Of a stretch of 64,000 nucleotides of DNA, positions 10,971-21,850 are shown in pieces. The stretch spans positions 1,150,605-1,214,604 of the forward strand of contig UYJD01000004.1 of NCBI GenBank assembly GCA_900618795.1, read 5' to 3'. A model generated the notes under the pieces. That model saw only the letters and a program-made list of their open reading frames with translations, made no database searches and was not told the DNA's origin. Within the stretch, counting starts at the first letter, position 1, and every line of letters begins with the position of its first letter. The translations under genes and the position numbers were made by a program. This DNA is from Cyanodermella asteris. Taxonomy: Eukaryota > Ascomycota > Lecanoromycetes > Ostropales > Stictidaceae.

Positions 10971-12784
10971 GACCGGACGATTGATGCACAGCTTCCTTAA
11001 AAGAGAGGTACAAAGTGGTGGCTTGTCTGTGTGGCCGTGAGTACGTTACTGCCCCACACCATGAACTGGCTTCGGGCTTGGTCATTAGAAAATGTCTTTT
11101 ACGTGAGGAAGCCAGTAAGTTTGACTGCTAAAGGAAAGACTGCGCGGAATTCGTGGATTTCTATATCCTCCAAAGGAAGTTCCAAGCGCGGCGGGGTTTG
11201 CCTTGCACGCCAAAGATAAGGAAATTGTTGGCAATCACTGGATCAGGGGTACCAAAGACAAGAAACCTGGCGATGTGTTCGGCATCAATACCTGCGCTTC
11301 CATGGAGGTAACATAAGCTACTAAGCGTGTCGATTTGATTTGACTACAAACCGCAAACCGATATTACTTTGTGCACGAGCACATGGTCATGTACGACGAC
11401 AGTGATGCATTGGAGACCCGCAAACAAATCTTTTGAATGCCTGTGAGATCTTTACTCGACGTCGATAGCTGCGCTTGGTTGTATGACGGGCGTTGGACCT
11501 TTCAAATCGTCGTATCTGTCTCGCGTGCAGGGCGTGCGGCGAGGTCAACATCCGACATCGGCCCCGCGGGCTCCTGAAGCATCCCGCACGACCTCGTTTC
11601 GCTGATCCTTCTTCCATCAACAGCTTTTGGATCTCGTTGTCAGGCCGTTTTCTCTCTACCTGTGCTTTCTTAAAGACTAGTGGACCATGGTCGGGGTCGA
11701 GTCGTCTGTATCTCTTGCTTGCCGTATGCGATCCGGTGCTCGCCTTTCAGCGGTCGAACTAGAATTCGTCTGCTGCAGTCAGCTGTGAAGCGTGTAATTC
11801 CATCTCGGTATTCACTGAGAAGCCTTGTATTTTCCTTCTGTTCTGCGGATTGTGCGAAGGGGTCTACTTGTCTGATCGCGAGTGGAATTCTGTGCTTTTG
11901 AGCTTCCCTCACTTCAGCTCCACGGTGGAAACATTGACTTGACTACACAAAAAAGACAATGGATCGTCACATTTGTACTAGAGCGTATTCTTCTACTCAC
12001 GAGCATCAAAGTATTCAGGCTGTCGAGCTCCGGCGACAGGGCACTCGACCGCGTGCGCGATGACATTCCCGGACTCGTGGCTGGAGGCGTGAATCGCGCC
12101 CCTCCTCGAGGTTCTTTGTGCTCGCTACAGATGGTTACGCATGTGCTTTTTGAGACTGTGAGAGTCTATTGAATGTTCAGGAGACGAGAATTTCGATTGC
12201 ATCGGTTTGTGACCTCTGCTTACGGCTCTTTTCTTGTCTGTGCTTCTTCGCGCTGGCATTCCGTACTTGTGAACCGAGAATGTGACCCACCATACCCTCC
12301 AGATCTTCACTAGCAGCCGCATCTACCTGAAAAGAGATACATCTCAATCAGTGACTGCAAGCGGAAGCTTCGTGCTGGTATTTGTCATCCACAATCGATC
12401 ATCGCTTCAAGTTGCTCGCAACCACGTTGACAGAGCTGGAGGAGTCTAGAAATCTGCCATTAGCCCGCCAGGAAAATCTTTTCATTCAAGTGATCGACGA
12501 TTCTGGTGAGGTATGGAAGGTGGATGCTCACCGTGTTCACGTGGACTGTACGGCCAGTTGCACAATACGGGAGCGGTCAGCAGACACATAAAGCAGCCGC
12601 CGGGGATGATTCTTTCAATACATCCCACCAGGCTGCCTCTTGGAGTTCTCTGAGGTCTGCAAGTCCACACACCCAGCTTCTAAAGTACACTGATTTGGAG
12701 TCGATCATAAGCCTCGCTGAGTATCCCCCTGTCGCAACATCTCGGTGATCCTCCTTTGGCTCTTCAAAGCAAAGAGCCGTCGAG
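10971..12784. other. Intergenic region between divergent amine oxidase and peroxidase genes
   Basis: About 1.8 kb between two genes that read away from each other, so both promoters must lie here. I see no coding region with family resemblance, no tRNA and no repeat array. Confidence 0.5.
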
Positions 12785-13873
12785 ATGAAGTACCCAACGC
12801 TTGTGGCTCTCGTTGCCGGTATTATCGACCATGTGACCGCCTTCCCTGCCGCGGAGCGCAGCGTCGATAATAAGTACTTCTACCTCCCTCCGGCATGGAC
12901 CGATGCCCGCAGTCCATGTCCAGGTCTTAATACTTTGGCAAACTATGGCTATATCAACCGTAACGGACGCAACATCGATGCTGCCTCGGTCTTTTCGGGC
13001 TTTTTCGAAGGGTTTGGCATGAACCAATCCGCCGTGGTGAGTCAAACAGTCCTACCATGTGTTGGACATGAAAACTAATCAGACTAGGCTCCTGCATTCC
13101 CCAACAGCCTCCACGCCTGTTCTTATGTCACGGGAACGAACTGCACTGCGAAAGGTGCCTTGACCAACCTCACTGAGATCGCCGAGCCTCATGCCGCCGA
13201 ACATGATTACTCCCTGTCTCGCCAGGACTACAAGACGGCCTACAACCACCGCAAGCCGACCGACAACTACAACTTCAACCCGACCATCTTACAACAGATC
13301 CTCGACCTGATCGGCAAGCGCAAGCACGTCGACTTTGCCCTCGCAAACGAAATCCGCCTGATGCGCACCAGCAACGCCGTGAAAGCCGACGAGAAGGGCT
13401 GGATGCAACCGGAGAGCGAGATCAAGCCCGTGCAGGCAGTCGAGCTTGCTTTGATCTTCGCCGTCATGGCCGACCCGACGCTGCCGGATGCCGCGACCAA
13501 TCCTCGGATCCGTGTCGACTGGTGGCATCATTGGTTCGCATACGAGCAGTTCCCGTACAACTTGGGATGGAAGAAGCCGGAGCCTCCTCGGGAGCTGGAG
13601 CCGTTTACTCGTCGACGCCGACTTCGACGCCGTTTCTGCTGCCTGCCAGTGCACTTGGTCCGGCTGCGATTCCGATCTTGCCTTTGCCGACCGAGAAGCC
13701 GTACGTTGGTGTCCGGCCGCTCTAAGGATTTTGAGCACTTACAGTCTATGCTACAACGTTTCACACCGCCGTCCAGGCCACCTAGAATAGATTATTGTGC
13801 CTTGAGTGACATGAAAGCCGCGAAGCTGGGACTCAGTCCGATGATCCAGAACTCGCGCGCGTCGCAGCCGTGA
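12785..13873 (+). CDS. Haem-thiolate (chloroperoxidase-type) peroxidase, C-terminus uncertain
   Basis: Family-2 peroxidase (PF01328); these secreted haem-thiolate enzymes use H2O2 for halogenation or oxygen transfer. Exon 1 (12785-13036) has a signal peptide (MKYPTLVALVAGIIDHVTA) and the proximal-haem motif SPCPGLNTLANYGY. A 51-bp intron (13037-13087, GTGAGT, CTAATC branch) leads to exon 2, with LHACSYV and the distal catalytic motif EHDYSLSR. The frame as given runs to 13873, but after YNLGWKKPEPP it becomes an Arg/Cys-rich string (TRRRRLRRRFCC) untypical of the family. One frame over, the same DNA gives a Ser/Thr/Pro-rich tail, YSSTPTSTPFLLPASALGP, ending in TAA at 13725. A single-base frame change near 13565-13615 is therefore likely. 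The catalytic part is intact. Confidence 0.8.
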
Positions 13874-14239
13874 GTAAATGCAGGTTACTGTTTCTGCGTT
13901 TCAGTAGATCAACTCATTTCTATCATGTTTTCCGAAAGAGCTATCTCAATCACATGAAAGCGATTGGTAACTAACTGCAAGGCAACTCGATATCCTCGAG
14001 ACGCGGATGGGTACATGTATCGGCCAGCCACTGACTGCTTCGCCGGTGCTGACATATGCCTACGTTCTGCTGCACCCCAAGACGAAGCTCAAAGCATGGA
14101 GGCGAGCGAACGTCAAGACCAACAGGAGGAAGGGTGCCTTTTCAAGGATCCGACGTCTCTGCAATCGGAGTGCCGTCTTGGCAGACTGCTTTCAACTAAG
14201 ATCATCTCCCGGACGCATGTGCCGACTTGGATAGATAGC
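13874..14239. other. Short intergenic stretch
   Basis: About 370 bp between the peroxidase gene and the terpene cyclase relic; no recognisable coding content. Confidence 0.4.
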
Positions 14240-15252
14240 CTACAAGCGTCGGTGGTCTTCGACGTGAGTGTCTCGACGTTTCATGCGTGCGGCAATATCC
14301 TTCTGCACGTATATCTGCCCATAAAGATCCGTGACGTCGACGAATGCCAGAATCCTTTGCAGAACGGCTCTTTGCTTGTCCTCGGCAAACAAGGCTTCCA
14401 GTCGTCGCACGCTCAGTTCCATAGATTCTCTCTCAAATTCAGCAGCAAACATCAAATTCTGCTTGGCTTCCGTGCGTGCGTGTGTCGTGTCAGCACGGGA
14501 CTGCTCCATCGGTCCGCTCCTGCCATCCACGGGCTCTTCCAAGTGCGACTCGCTTGCCGTTACGGTTCACGTTTGGAGAAGAGGACGGGACCGACGTGCT
14601 CTCCTTTTGCGTACCCTTGCCAGGATCGTCTCTCGACACTCCCCGAGACAGGTCCTCAAAGTCCACGCTATTCAGATTGTCTTCCGCATGATCTCGGGCA
14701 ATGCTGCCGTAATCGTTGTACTGTCGACACAGCACCGCGAGATGGCAGCAAAGCGCGTTGCCGACGTAGAGCTGGCGCGGCGTGGAAAGGATATGGGTGC
14801 CGGGCTCGCTGTTCAGACAGCAGAAAAAGACAAACGAGAACGGGCAGCTTGTGTGATCGGCTCCTGTGGATTTGACCCAGGTGTAATACCCTCCTTTCTG
14901 ACTCGTCGATCCCTGCCGAGGCTGGCTCGGGTCTAGCTGCGGATCACGTTGACGGACAAAGATGTGCGTTGTCACGGTTCTGTTGACGATGCGCTGCCAA
15001 AAATTTGTACAGCTCGAGGCCGAGCCGATACCTAGTGTCCGAAGGAGAGTCCAGCACTCGAGGGTGTTGGAGGACGTGGTCAATGTAGCGGTGGATCACG
15101 CCCTCAATTTCCTTTATCTGGTTGCGTTGCTCCCCAACAAGGCAAGAGGATGGCGATGTAGAGCTAGGCGACTCTATAGATACGTTCGCTGATCGGAATC
15201 TGGTTGGAGTCGACTGGCTCGAGCGTCCTTTGTGTCCGAGTGTCACGGACAT
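14240..15252 (-). pseudogene. Relic of a fungal diterpene cyclase (CPS/KS-like), C-terminal part only
   Basis: Resembles the class I (alpha) domain end of fungal bifunctional copalyl diphosphate/ent-kaurene synthases. Three neighbouring reading-frame pieces on the minus strand follow the family order. Piece 1 (15252-14944) has IEGVIHRYIDHVLQHPRV and LGLELYKFLAAH. Piece 2 (within 15083-14490) has YYTWVKSTGADHTSCPFSF and the metal-binding segment CRQYNDYGSIARDHAEDNLN, matching the NSE-type motif NDYGSxxRD. Piece 3 (14542-14240) has EFERESMELSVRRLE and VDVTDLYGQIYVQKDIA. The two frame changes, near 14950-14985 and 14540-14570, have no convincing splice sites. The upstream two thirds (DxDD and DDxxD regions) are absent, and the locus abuts repeat-like sequence and the N gap. 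It could in part be an assembly artefact, but conserved pieces in three frames favour a decayed gene. Confidence 0.75.
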
Positions 15253-15831
15253 AGGAGGGACCGTCAGTCAGGGACTCACGGGAACCAATGAATCGGGGAT
15301 TCATCAGGTACGGAGGTACTAACGACGGAGTTAGACTCCGAGGAGAGCTAGGAGAGCTAGGAGAGTTCGCTCTCCTAACTATCCTCACTCTCCTCCATAC
15401 AAGCCTATGGTCTATATAGCTCGCCTCATCGGCACAGTAGNNNNNNNNNNNNNNNNNNNNNNNNNCCAGGTACGCGCTCGGATCCCTGTAAAAAACGATA
15501 CCTACTTCCATTAGTAAGGTACGTGGTGTCTGAAAATGACGTCATTCAGCCTCGCCGACCGTTGGAGTCTCACTTTTCGATCACTGGCTCGCGAATTCGG
15601 CTTTGAAACAATGACAATTCTCCCTCACTGAGCGGAGTCGCTTCCTGACAACGTTGACGATGATGTGCGGTCATCCGTCAGTCAAAACACGGGTTTCATC
15701 GACTTGCGTCGTGACCTTCGTAGATCCGCCAAGCCGGTCTTCATCAATATAGTGAATACACGGTCTTGTCGCAGCTGATACTCGCGCCTTTACGTCCCTT
15801 CTCATTCCTCAATCTCGCCTGCTTCACCGAT
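15253..15831. other. Intergenic stretch with short repeats, a hairpin and an assembly gap
   Basis: Contains repeated GGAGAGCTA units at about 15340-15365, an 8-bp perfect hairpin TAGGAGAG-TTCG-CTCTCCTA just after them, and 25 unknown bases at 15441-15465. No gene is recognised. The terpene cyclase N-terminal domains, if they ever existed here, are not visible between the gap and 15831. Confidence 0.6.
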
Positions 15832-17150
15832 ATGGATCCTAACGCACCGAACAGAGACAAGCGCACGACGCCCCAATGGGCCGAATACCAGCGCAAAAAC
15901 TTCTGGAGACCCGACGAAGGCCAAGTTACTCTCCTCAACACCCACAAGCCATCACAATCGACCGCTTTGTACCATCTTCCCGAGTCTTCGAACCAGTATA
16001 CTGACCCTTTCGATCCGTTCAGACCGCGCAAAACTCGAAGCCCCTAGCAAAAGAGAAACTCACCCAAGACGGCTGCTACTACGGCCTCGGCTACACCCGC
16101 CCTCGCGAACCGCGAATCCCTCTACCGCCGCAAAATAAATCCCCCGCCAACTAATCGACACCAACGTCCGAGACACGGGCGACCGAGATCTTCGGGCACA
16201 AAGTCTCCGGGCCCATCGGCTTCGCGCCCGTGGGCATCAACAAGATCCACCACCACCCCAAAGGGAGAGCTGCCCGTGGCATCTACGGCCAAGACTCTCA
16301 ACTTCCCGCACTGTCTCTCGACCGCCGGGTCCAGCACGATCGAAGATGTCGCGGATGCGAACGTTCAGGGACCGCGATTTTTTTCCCCAGTTGTACATGC
16401 CGCATGATGACGAACTGACCGTGTCGCTGTCGACGCGTGCGGTGCAGAGCGGGTTTTAGTGCATGTATGCTCACGACCGATACGTGGCGGCCGGGCCTGG
16501 CGGCACGACGACGTCGGCGACGGGGAACTACGCTTTCTATCGAGGGCATCGGAGCGGGTCTGGGGCTTTCGGACCCAGTGTCCAAAGAAGATGCTGAAAA
16601 GCCAAGGTAATCGAGCCCGTGAAGCAACCAGAGGAGGCGGGCGCCTACTGGATTGATAACGGGTAGCACGGGCGCGCGTGGAGCTGGGAGAAGATGCCGT
16701 GGCTGATCGAGACGTGGAAGCGCATTTCGGGCGGAAACCCGATTTGTCTAAAGGGGATTCGACATGTTGAGGATGCGGAGAAGGCGGTTGAGATGGGGTT
16801 TGATGGAATTGTGGTGGAGTAATCACGCTGGACGAGAGGTTGATGGGAGCGATTGCTAGTTTGGATGCGTTGGAGAAGATTGCGGAGGCGGTTGGGGATA
16901 AGACGTACATCATATTTGACTCTGGTGTGCGTTGTGCGGTGGGTGTTATCAAGGCTCTGGCTTTGGGTGTGAAGTTCGTCTTCATCGGCAGGCTCTGGAT
17001 CTGGGGTCTGAGCATCGAGGGTGAGGTCGGAGTCAGGAACGTCATGAAACGCTTGCTGGCTAACCTCGATCTGTTGTTCGAACTTGCCGGCATACAGAAT
17101 GTGGGTCAGATCAACAAAGACTTGATCGAGTCACATCCCAAAGTATATGC
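15832..17150 (+). pseudogene. FMN-dependent 2-hydroxy-acid oxidase (lactate oxidase-like) relic
   Basis: FMN-dependent alpha-hydroxy-acid oxidases convert lactate or similar acids to keto acids. The family can be followed end to end in pieces: MDPNAPNRDKRTTPQWAEYQ at the ATG, RQLIDTNVRDT, GHKVSGPIGFAPVGINKI (FMN site), LPVASTAKTLNFPHCLSTAG, QLYMPHDDEL, AWSWEKMPWLIETWKRISGG, ICLKGIRHVEDAEKAVEMGF, then from 16840 a longer clean stretch with GAIASLDALEKIAEAVGD, YIIFDSGVR, FVFIGRLWIWGLSIEGEVGV and AGIQNVGQINKDLIESHPK. Consecutive pieces lie in different frames at least seven times, with in-frame stops (for example after VQSGF near 16456), and the catalytic SNHGGRQ stretch near 16820 is disrupted. 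No plausible set of introns restores one frame, so this is a pseudogene. It sits directly beside the terpene cyclase relic. Confidence 0.88.
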
Positions 17151-17318
17151 CATGATAGTCGAGAAATCGATGCTACAGGGAGGATGCGAACAATCAGCAC
17201 GAATCCATGTCAAGCATATCTTTTTGAAAGCTGGAGTTGGCAACAAGAGGCAATATCTCAAAGCACATACGAAGATAAACATACTTGTTTGGGATAGATA
17301 TGCATACAACATAAGCAT

Positions 17319-19452
17319 TCAAACGTCCAAAATATCGTCGTCCAAAATATCCTCCGCCAGAGTTTCTTCTTCACTGCCGTCTGTGTTTCGAGTGAGTCCG
17401 TCACACTGTACATCAAAGAGACCGTCCCAATACTCATCACCGTCCCACATGTCGACATCGATCCCTGAATCCAAAGAACCTTGCAGATCGTCGTCGTTAA
17501 GGTCATCGGGCAGACCGTCGATACTCAGAACATCGACGTCGCAGATGACAAGCTCCTCGCTGCTGACTTCAGAGGGAGTTTCCGATATCAGGATATTCTC
17601 CTCTTCTTCGCATGTTCCCTGTTCTTCTTTTGTCGACAGACCGTCATGCAGCAAGCTGAGTCTTTGTGCAGGCCCGTGCTTGGCAAATCTTTTGCGCATG
17701 GCCAACCAAATCTTGCTCTGCAAGTTGACCCGGGAAAGCTGCATGGATACTCCATGCCTGAAGTTTTCCGTATCCAGCGACGCACCCCCAGGGCAATCGC
17801 GTTGCATCCGCAAAGCGAGTCCAGCCAGAGACGCCGCAATAGAGGAAACGTGTGGAGCTCTTGCTGCTACCGCCTGACCCAAAGATCATGAGCTTCAAAT
17901 AATCGGCGGATAGGATTGTGTCTCACCTGCAAGTACCCGGGACTGAATATGCATGGTGCAATATCCACGAGCCGAGTCAGACCGCCCTCCTGATTGTACT
18001 GTACATCACGCGATATTCGTACAGGTTTCGAAACAATGGCGCGACGGAACGCTGCATCAACAAGGCTAGTGACCACAGTGTACTCAACAACAGATGGCAG
18101 CGTTGCGACTTCGGCATTTGTGTGAAAGGTATCGTATTTTTGGGGCTCAATGCTCACATCATCGTCAAGCAGCATTTCCTCTTTCTCGCCTCCCGATGGT
18201 GGGTAAGCATCCTGCCACCAAAGCTTGGTTGGGCTCACCGCAAAATTCGCAGAGTCGTCAGCCTGAAATCCTTCGAGACCTTGAGGTGACACTGCTTCCT
18301 CCTGCGCTGACTGGGAATCATGTACTCCCATACATGCAAGCTTTGGAGCTTCATCATCAAGGTCATCAAAGAGTGGTTGGAAAGATTTTGCATGCTTTCG
18401 TTCGGGCTGCCTTCGTTGGTCTCGTGGTGGCTTCTCTTCGCGAAGACGGAGATCGAGTCTGAGCTCCTTAATAGTCAAGACTGGGAGGATTCAGATGTCT
18501 GACCAACGATCGTTACATGCGTGTCACTCAAAACTCCTGGCACTGGCTCATCCCACTCATCCCGTATACGATCAAGCCGCAGTTCCATGATGAAACCATC
18601 TGACTGCGTTTGTGAATGTGCGTCGTCTAAGCAGGCGACAAAACCGAGGCCCGACCAGAGCTAGACCAGAATTAGCTTCACGGTCAACAGCGACTTTTCA
18701 TGAGAAAGACCTTCCATGTCCGTAGGTCTTGTTCCAGTCGTGGAATCATCTGCTCAATTCCAACAAAGTCCAGGTGATCGAAGGTAACATGGTAGATGAC
18801 CTTGACCGAGCCTGTGCACTGCGTCCACACCGCTTCCCAAAAGCAAAGATCAGGTATTCCTGCAGGCGCACAAAGACTTGCAGAGACATCGAAAACGATG
18901 GAAACAGATGATTGAAGAGAAACTGCAACCTTCAGATGATGCAGGTGGGCCTGGACAACGGTCACATCCCACGCCTGCATATTCGAGGGCCGAAGCTATG
19001 TAAGAAGACAAGTGAAACGGGACACATGACTGAGGTGGCGAAGGATCGCTTTCTGGAATTGGCACGATTTCGATATTCATTGGTGTAGATGCCGGCTTAG
19101 GGAAGGCGCAACACGAATCCATCTCGCCGGGAAGGCGCCACTGAGGGGACTTCATCTGAGCGACATCGCGAAATTTGTGTACATCTTCGACATTGAGGCT
19201 CTCTCTTGCGCACATGGATATCCTGATTTTCATGGCAATAGCTTGTAATTGTCTTGTGTTCAGACGAGTTGACTTGTTGGTGCCGGTAGCAAAGAACGAA
19301 ATGGTGGATGTGAAGTCGATGGCGCCGGAAGCGGATGGATCTTCAGCACCACAGGAGGGACCCCCACTTTCACCATGAGAATTCGTAGCTCGTATATCAT
19401 TATCTCCATCAAACATCTCCCAAGGCACAACAGCTCCTATACATGTTGTCAT
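17319..19452 (-). CDS. Hypothetical protein with acidic C-terminus, five-exon model
   Basis: Family not recognised. A model that keeps phase throughout has exons 19452-19066, 18995-18711, 18660-18517, 18466-17927 and 17873-17319, giving 636 aa. The last three introns (50, 50 and 53 bp) are reasonable: GTCTTT...GCTAATTCTGGTCTAG, GTAACG...CTTGACTATTAAG and GTGAGA...GGTCAG. The first intron (18996-19065) has a weak GTGCCA donor, so the N-terminal exon is the least sure part. The second exon reads LRPSNMQAWDVTVVQAHLHH and then a hydrophobic beta-like run. Two Glu-Leu-Arg-Leu-Asp motifs flank the third intron. The middle is charged (ERKHAKSFQPLFDDLDDE) and the last 120 residues are strongly acidic (DVDMWDGDEYWDGLFD). 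No signal peptide or membrane segment is evident. Confidence 0.5.
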
Positions 19453-19658
19453 CTGCGTTTCGGGAACCCCGAGCCACCGCCGGGCGCCGCCAGCAGGGCT
19501 GACTCGGGCTCTCGGCCGTTGCGGCACCACCGCTCAAGACTTGCATCCGCCTTTAAACTAGCATCGCTCACCCCGAAGGATCAAGTCCTGCGCGTTGACT
19601 GCAACATACGTAGTCTCAAGTCTGCTGTGCCTGTTCGGAACCATCGTCGTCTTTCAGT

Positions 19659-20467
19659 ATGGCGGCAATACCGAATACATGGCATCTACGTACCGTGGCC
19701 GACAACGCGGGCAAGCCATGCTGGATCGATTACAAGATATCGACCGCGGTCTTGATCACGCCTGACAACAAGGTATACTTCCCTTCTAGATCATGCTTGC
19801 GGGTAGTGTGGTTGAGGCGAATCAGGACTTTTTCTATGTCTGTCGTGGTCATCTAAAAGACCGCACATTTGCAACACCGGCAACGCCCATCGAGGACGCG
19901 GACGCAAAGGCCAAAAAACGCGAAGAGGAGCTCCAGAAAGAAATCGAAGCCATCAAGAAGGAATACGCCGAAAAGCAGGCAAAGAAGAAGTCAAAAGACA
20001 AGGACGACAAAAAAGCCAAAAAGGAAGCCGAGGAAGAAGACAAGAAGCAAGAGCAAGAGAAGGACGACAAGGTGAGATCTCGCCCCGGCCCCCGTCTACT
20101 ACGCCTCTTCTATTGATTTCAAAAGCTAATCTGTAACCATGTCTCCAGATCAAAGCGGCCAAAGACAAGGCCGAAGGGCCGTCGGACACTTCCACGGATC
20201 TGCCACGGATATGGTCCCTTCATAGGTATGTTGTGCCGCTTGCGGTATTTTCTTCTGGATGGAGCCCTCATCTGCTGGTCCACATCATAACATGCACAAC
20301 GTCTCTGTTCCCGTGTTGGTGTTTGATGCAATGTGCCGTGCTGACAGAGCAGGAACTTCTACCAAATGCGACTGGACCGCATACGCAAAGCTGAAATCGC
20401 CCGGAGAAACCGTGAACGATTGCAAGATCCGAACGCCTTCCCATCGGCCCCAAGCGGAGATTTGTGA
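19659..20467 (+). CDS. vfa1: Vps4-associated protein 1 (Vfa1) homologue
   Basis: Yeast Vfa1 binds the AAA ATPase Vps4 and stimulates it at endosomes (ESCRT pathway). Four exons: 19659-19772, 19826-20071, 20149-20225 and 20353-20467; introns 53, 77 and 127 bp; 183 aa. The N-terminus follows the family: WHLRTVADNAGKPC, TAVLITPDNK joined across intron 1 to DFFYVCRGHLKDRTFATP. Then comes a long charged coiled coil rich in Lys/Glu (KKREEELQKEIEAIKKEYAE), and the C-terminus NFYQMRLDRIRKAEIARRN ending NAFPSAPSGDL, the Vps4-binding end. The family zinc motif is Cys-x-x-Cys followed by Cys-x-x-His; here the first pair reads CWID, so the second Cys is Asp while CRGH is kept. All splice phases agree. 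Confidence 0.88.
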
Positions 20468-20616
20468 ACTCATCAAGAGGGTCGCACTTGACGCCAAGTA
20501 ATACTCGGCAAAAGCGCCAGTAATGGTTCATTCGACTTCCCGGCTCATTTTCTACCTTTCCATTTCCCGGCGGATCATGGTTCTGAGCTTTGAGATAGCA
20601 TGACGGACGTCCGCCC

Positions 20617-21850
20617 TTACATCCTCCCTTGGGCGTTGACCCTCTGGCGCACCTCGTCCATCTTAGAGCGATTCAGATTGATGCCTGGTACCATCCATTT
20701 GTTGCAACTGCATCTGCTTCCTTGCCATGCGTACTTGCCGACATTCTGACCGCATCTTTGGTTTGGACAGTTGAGCTTTCCGTCTAGCTTGCCTTGCTCT
20801 AGTTCTGGTCGCATCCAGCTTAGTGGTTCCACGAAAATGTGTGCGCACGTTTCATTGGAACCCTCTGCTTTTTGGTGTACGACGTAAGCCGATGTGGCAA
20901 GGCTTTGTCGGCACTTGCGGCAGCGGTACTCTTTTGCTTCCGGTGACGCGCTTTCTTCTATGGCCGCTGTCTCGCCTTTCACTTCGTCCTCGAAGCGAAT
21001 CTTTTCGGGGGCCTGTCGGATCTCGCGGCTCCTCACGAGCTCCCTTTGGTACAGCCACCTCTGGTAATGAGGCTGTTCTGCAACATCGTCTGGACATCCC
21101 ATCTTCTCGAAGATCCTGAGTTGCTCGGCAAAGCCATCGTTGGGTTCGACTAGAGGCTGTGCCGTTTTGAGAAGTGCGTGTGCGTCTTCAGCGGTCATAC
21201 CTCGACTCTTCATCATGTACGCGATGACGATGCTGGCAGAGCGGGACTTGCCCATCGCGCTGAGTCTGGGTGAGCTGTGGGCTTGGACGGGCAAAGGGGG
21301 TCCCGCTTACCAGTGCACGAAGACTTTGCCACCTTCTTTCAGGGCATCTTCGATAAACTTGTTGGTTTGCGGAAGGTACTGTAGAATATCTTCATCATCG
21401 ACATCGTCAATATCGATCACCAGACGATCTTTGCATTTTTCGAATAGTCGATTGTCCACAGGTAGATTTAGAGCCGAGACGACATGGGTAATGCCTGATT
21501 CCTCAATGGCCTTGCCACGACGTAGTGTAAAAATGCTATCCTGGCGTCAGCACAGACCAGACCCATCGCGGCGAAGTGGAAAGCAGTGATACACAAATGC
21601 CACCGCCCAGGAGAAGTTACACGTTCCGCCTATCGACATTCTCAGATAAGGCAAGATTGATCTTGTCCATGTTCAACGGTGCCTGCTCCTACACCTCTCA
21701 TAGCAACACGGCATCAAAGACGGCGTTTCGGGCGTTGACGAGGAAGGGATTCATGAAACGATGCCGTAGACATATCTGCACTTACCCGCCAATGTACAGT
21801 TCATCATCGCCCGGAACTTTATCAAGCATCGTGCCACCTAGAGCGCTCAT
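20617..21850 (-). CDS. yvh1: Dual-specificity phosphatase of the Yvh1 type
   Basis: Yvh1/DUSP12 has an N-terminal dual-specificity phosphatase domain and a C-terminal zinc-binding domain; in yeast it is needed for late 60S ribosome maturation (release of Mrt4, exchange for the P stalk). Exons 21850-21786, 21535-21311 and 21259-20617 give 310 aa with matching phases. Exon 1 ends DDELYIGG and exon 2 starts IFTLRRGKAIEESGITHVV. The catalytic loop HCAMGKSRS is split by the 51-bp second intron (21260-21310). The C-terminal zinc domain shows YRCRKCRQSL, a conserved ETCAHIFVEPLSWM, then LNCPNQRCGQNVGKYAWQGSRCSC. The first intron (21536-21785, 250 bp) is unusually long for this window and might hide a small exon. 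Ribosomal protein P1, a functional relative, is encoded at 43.4 kb. Confidence 0.92.
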
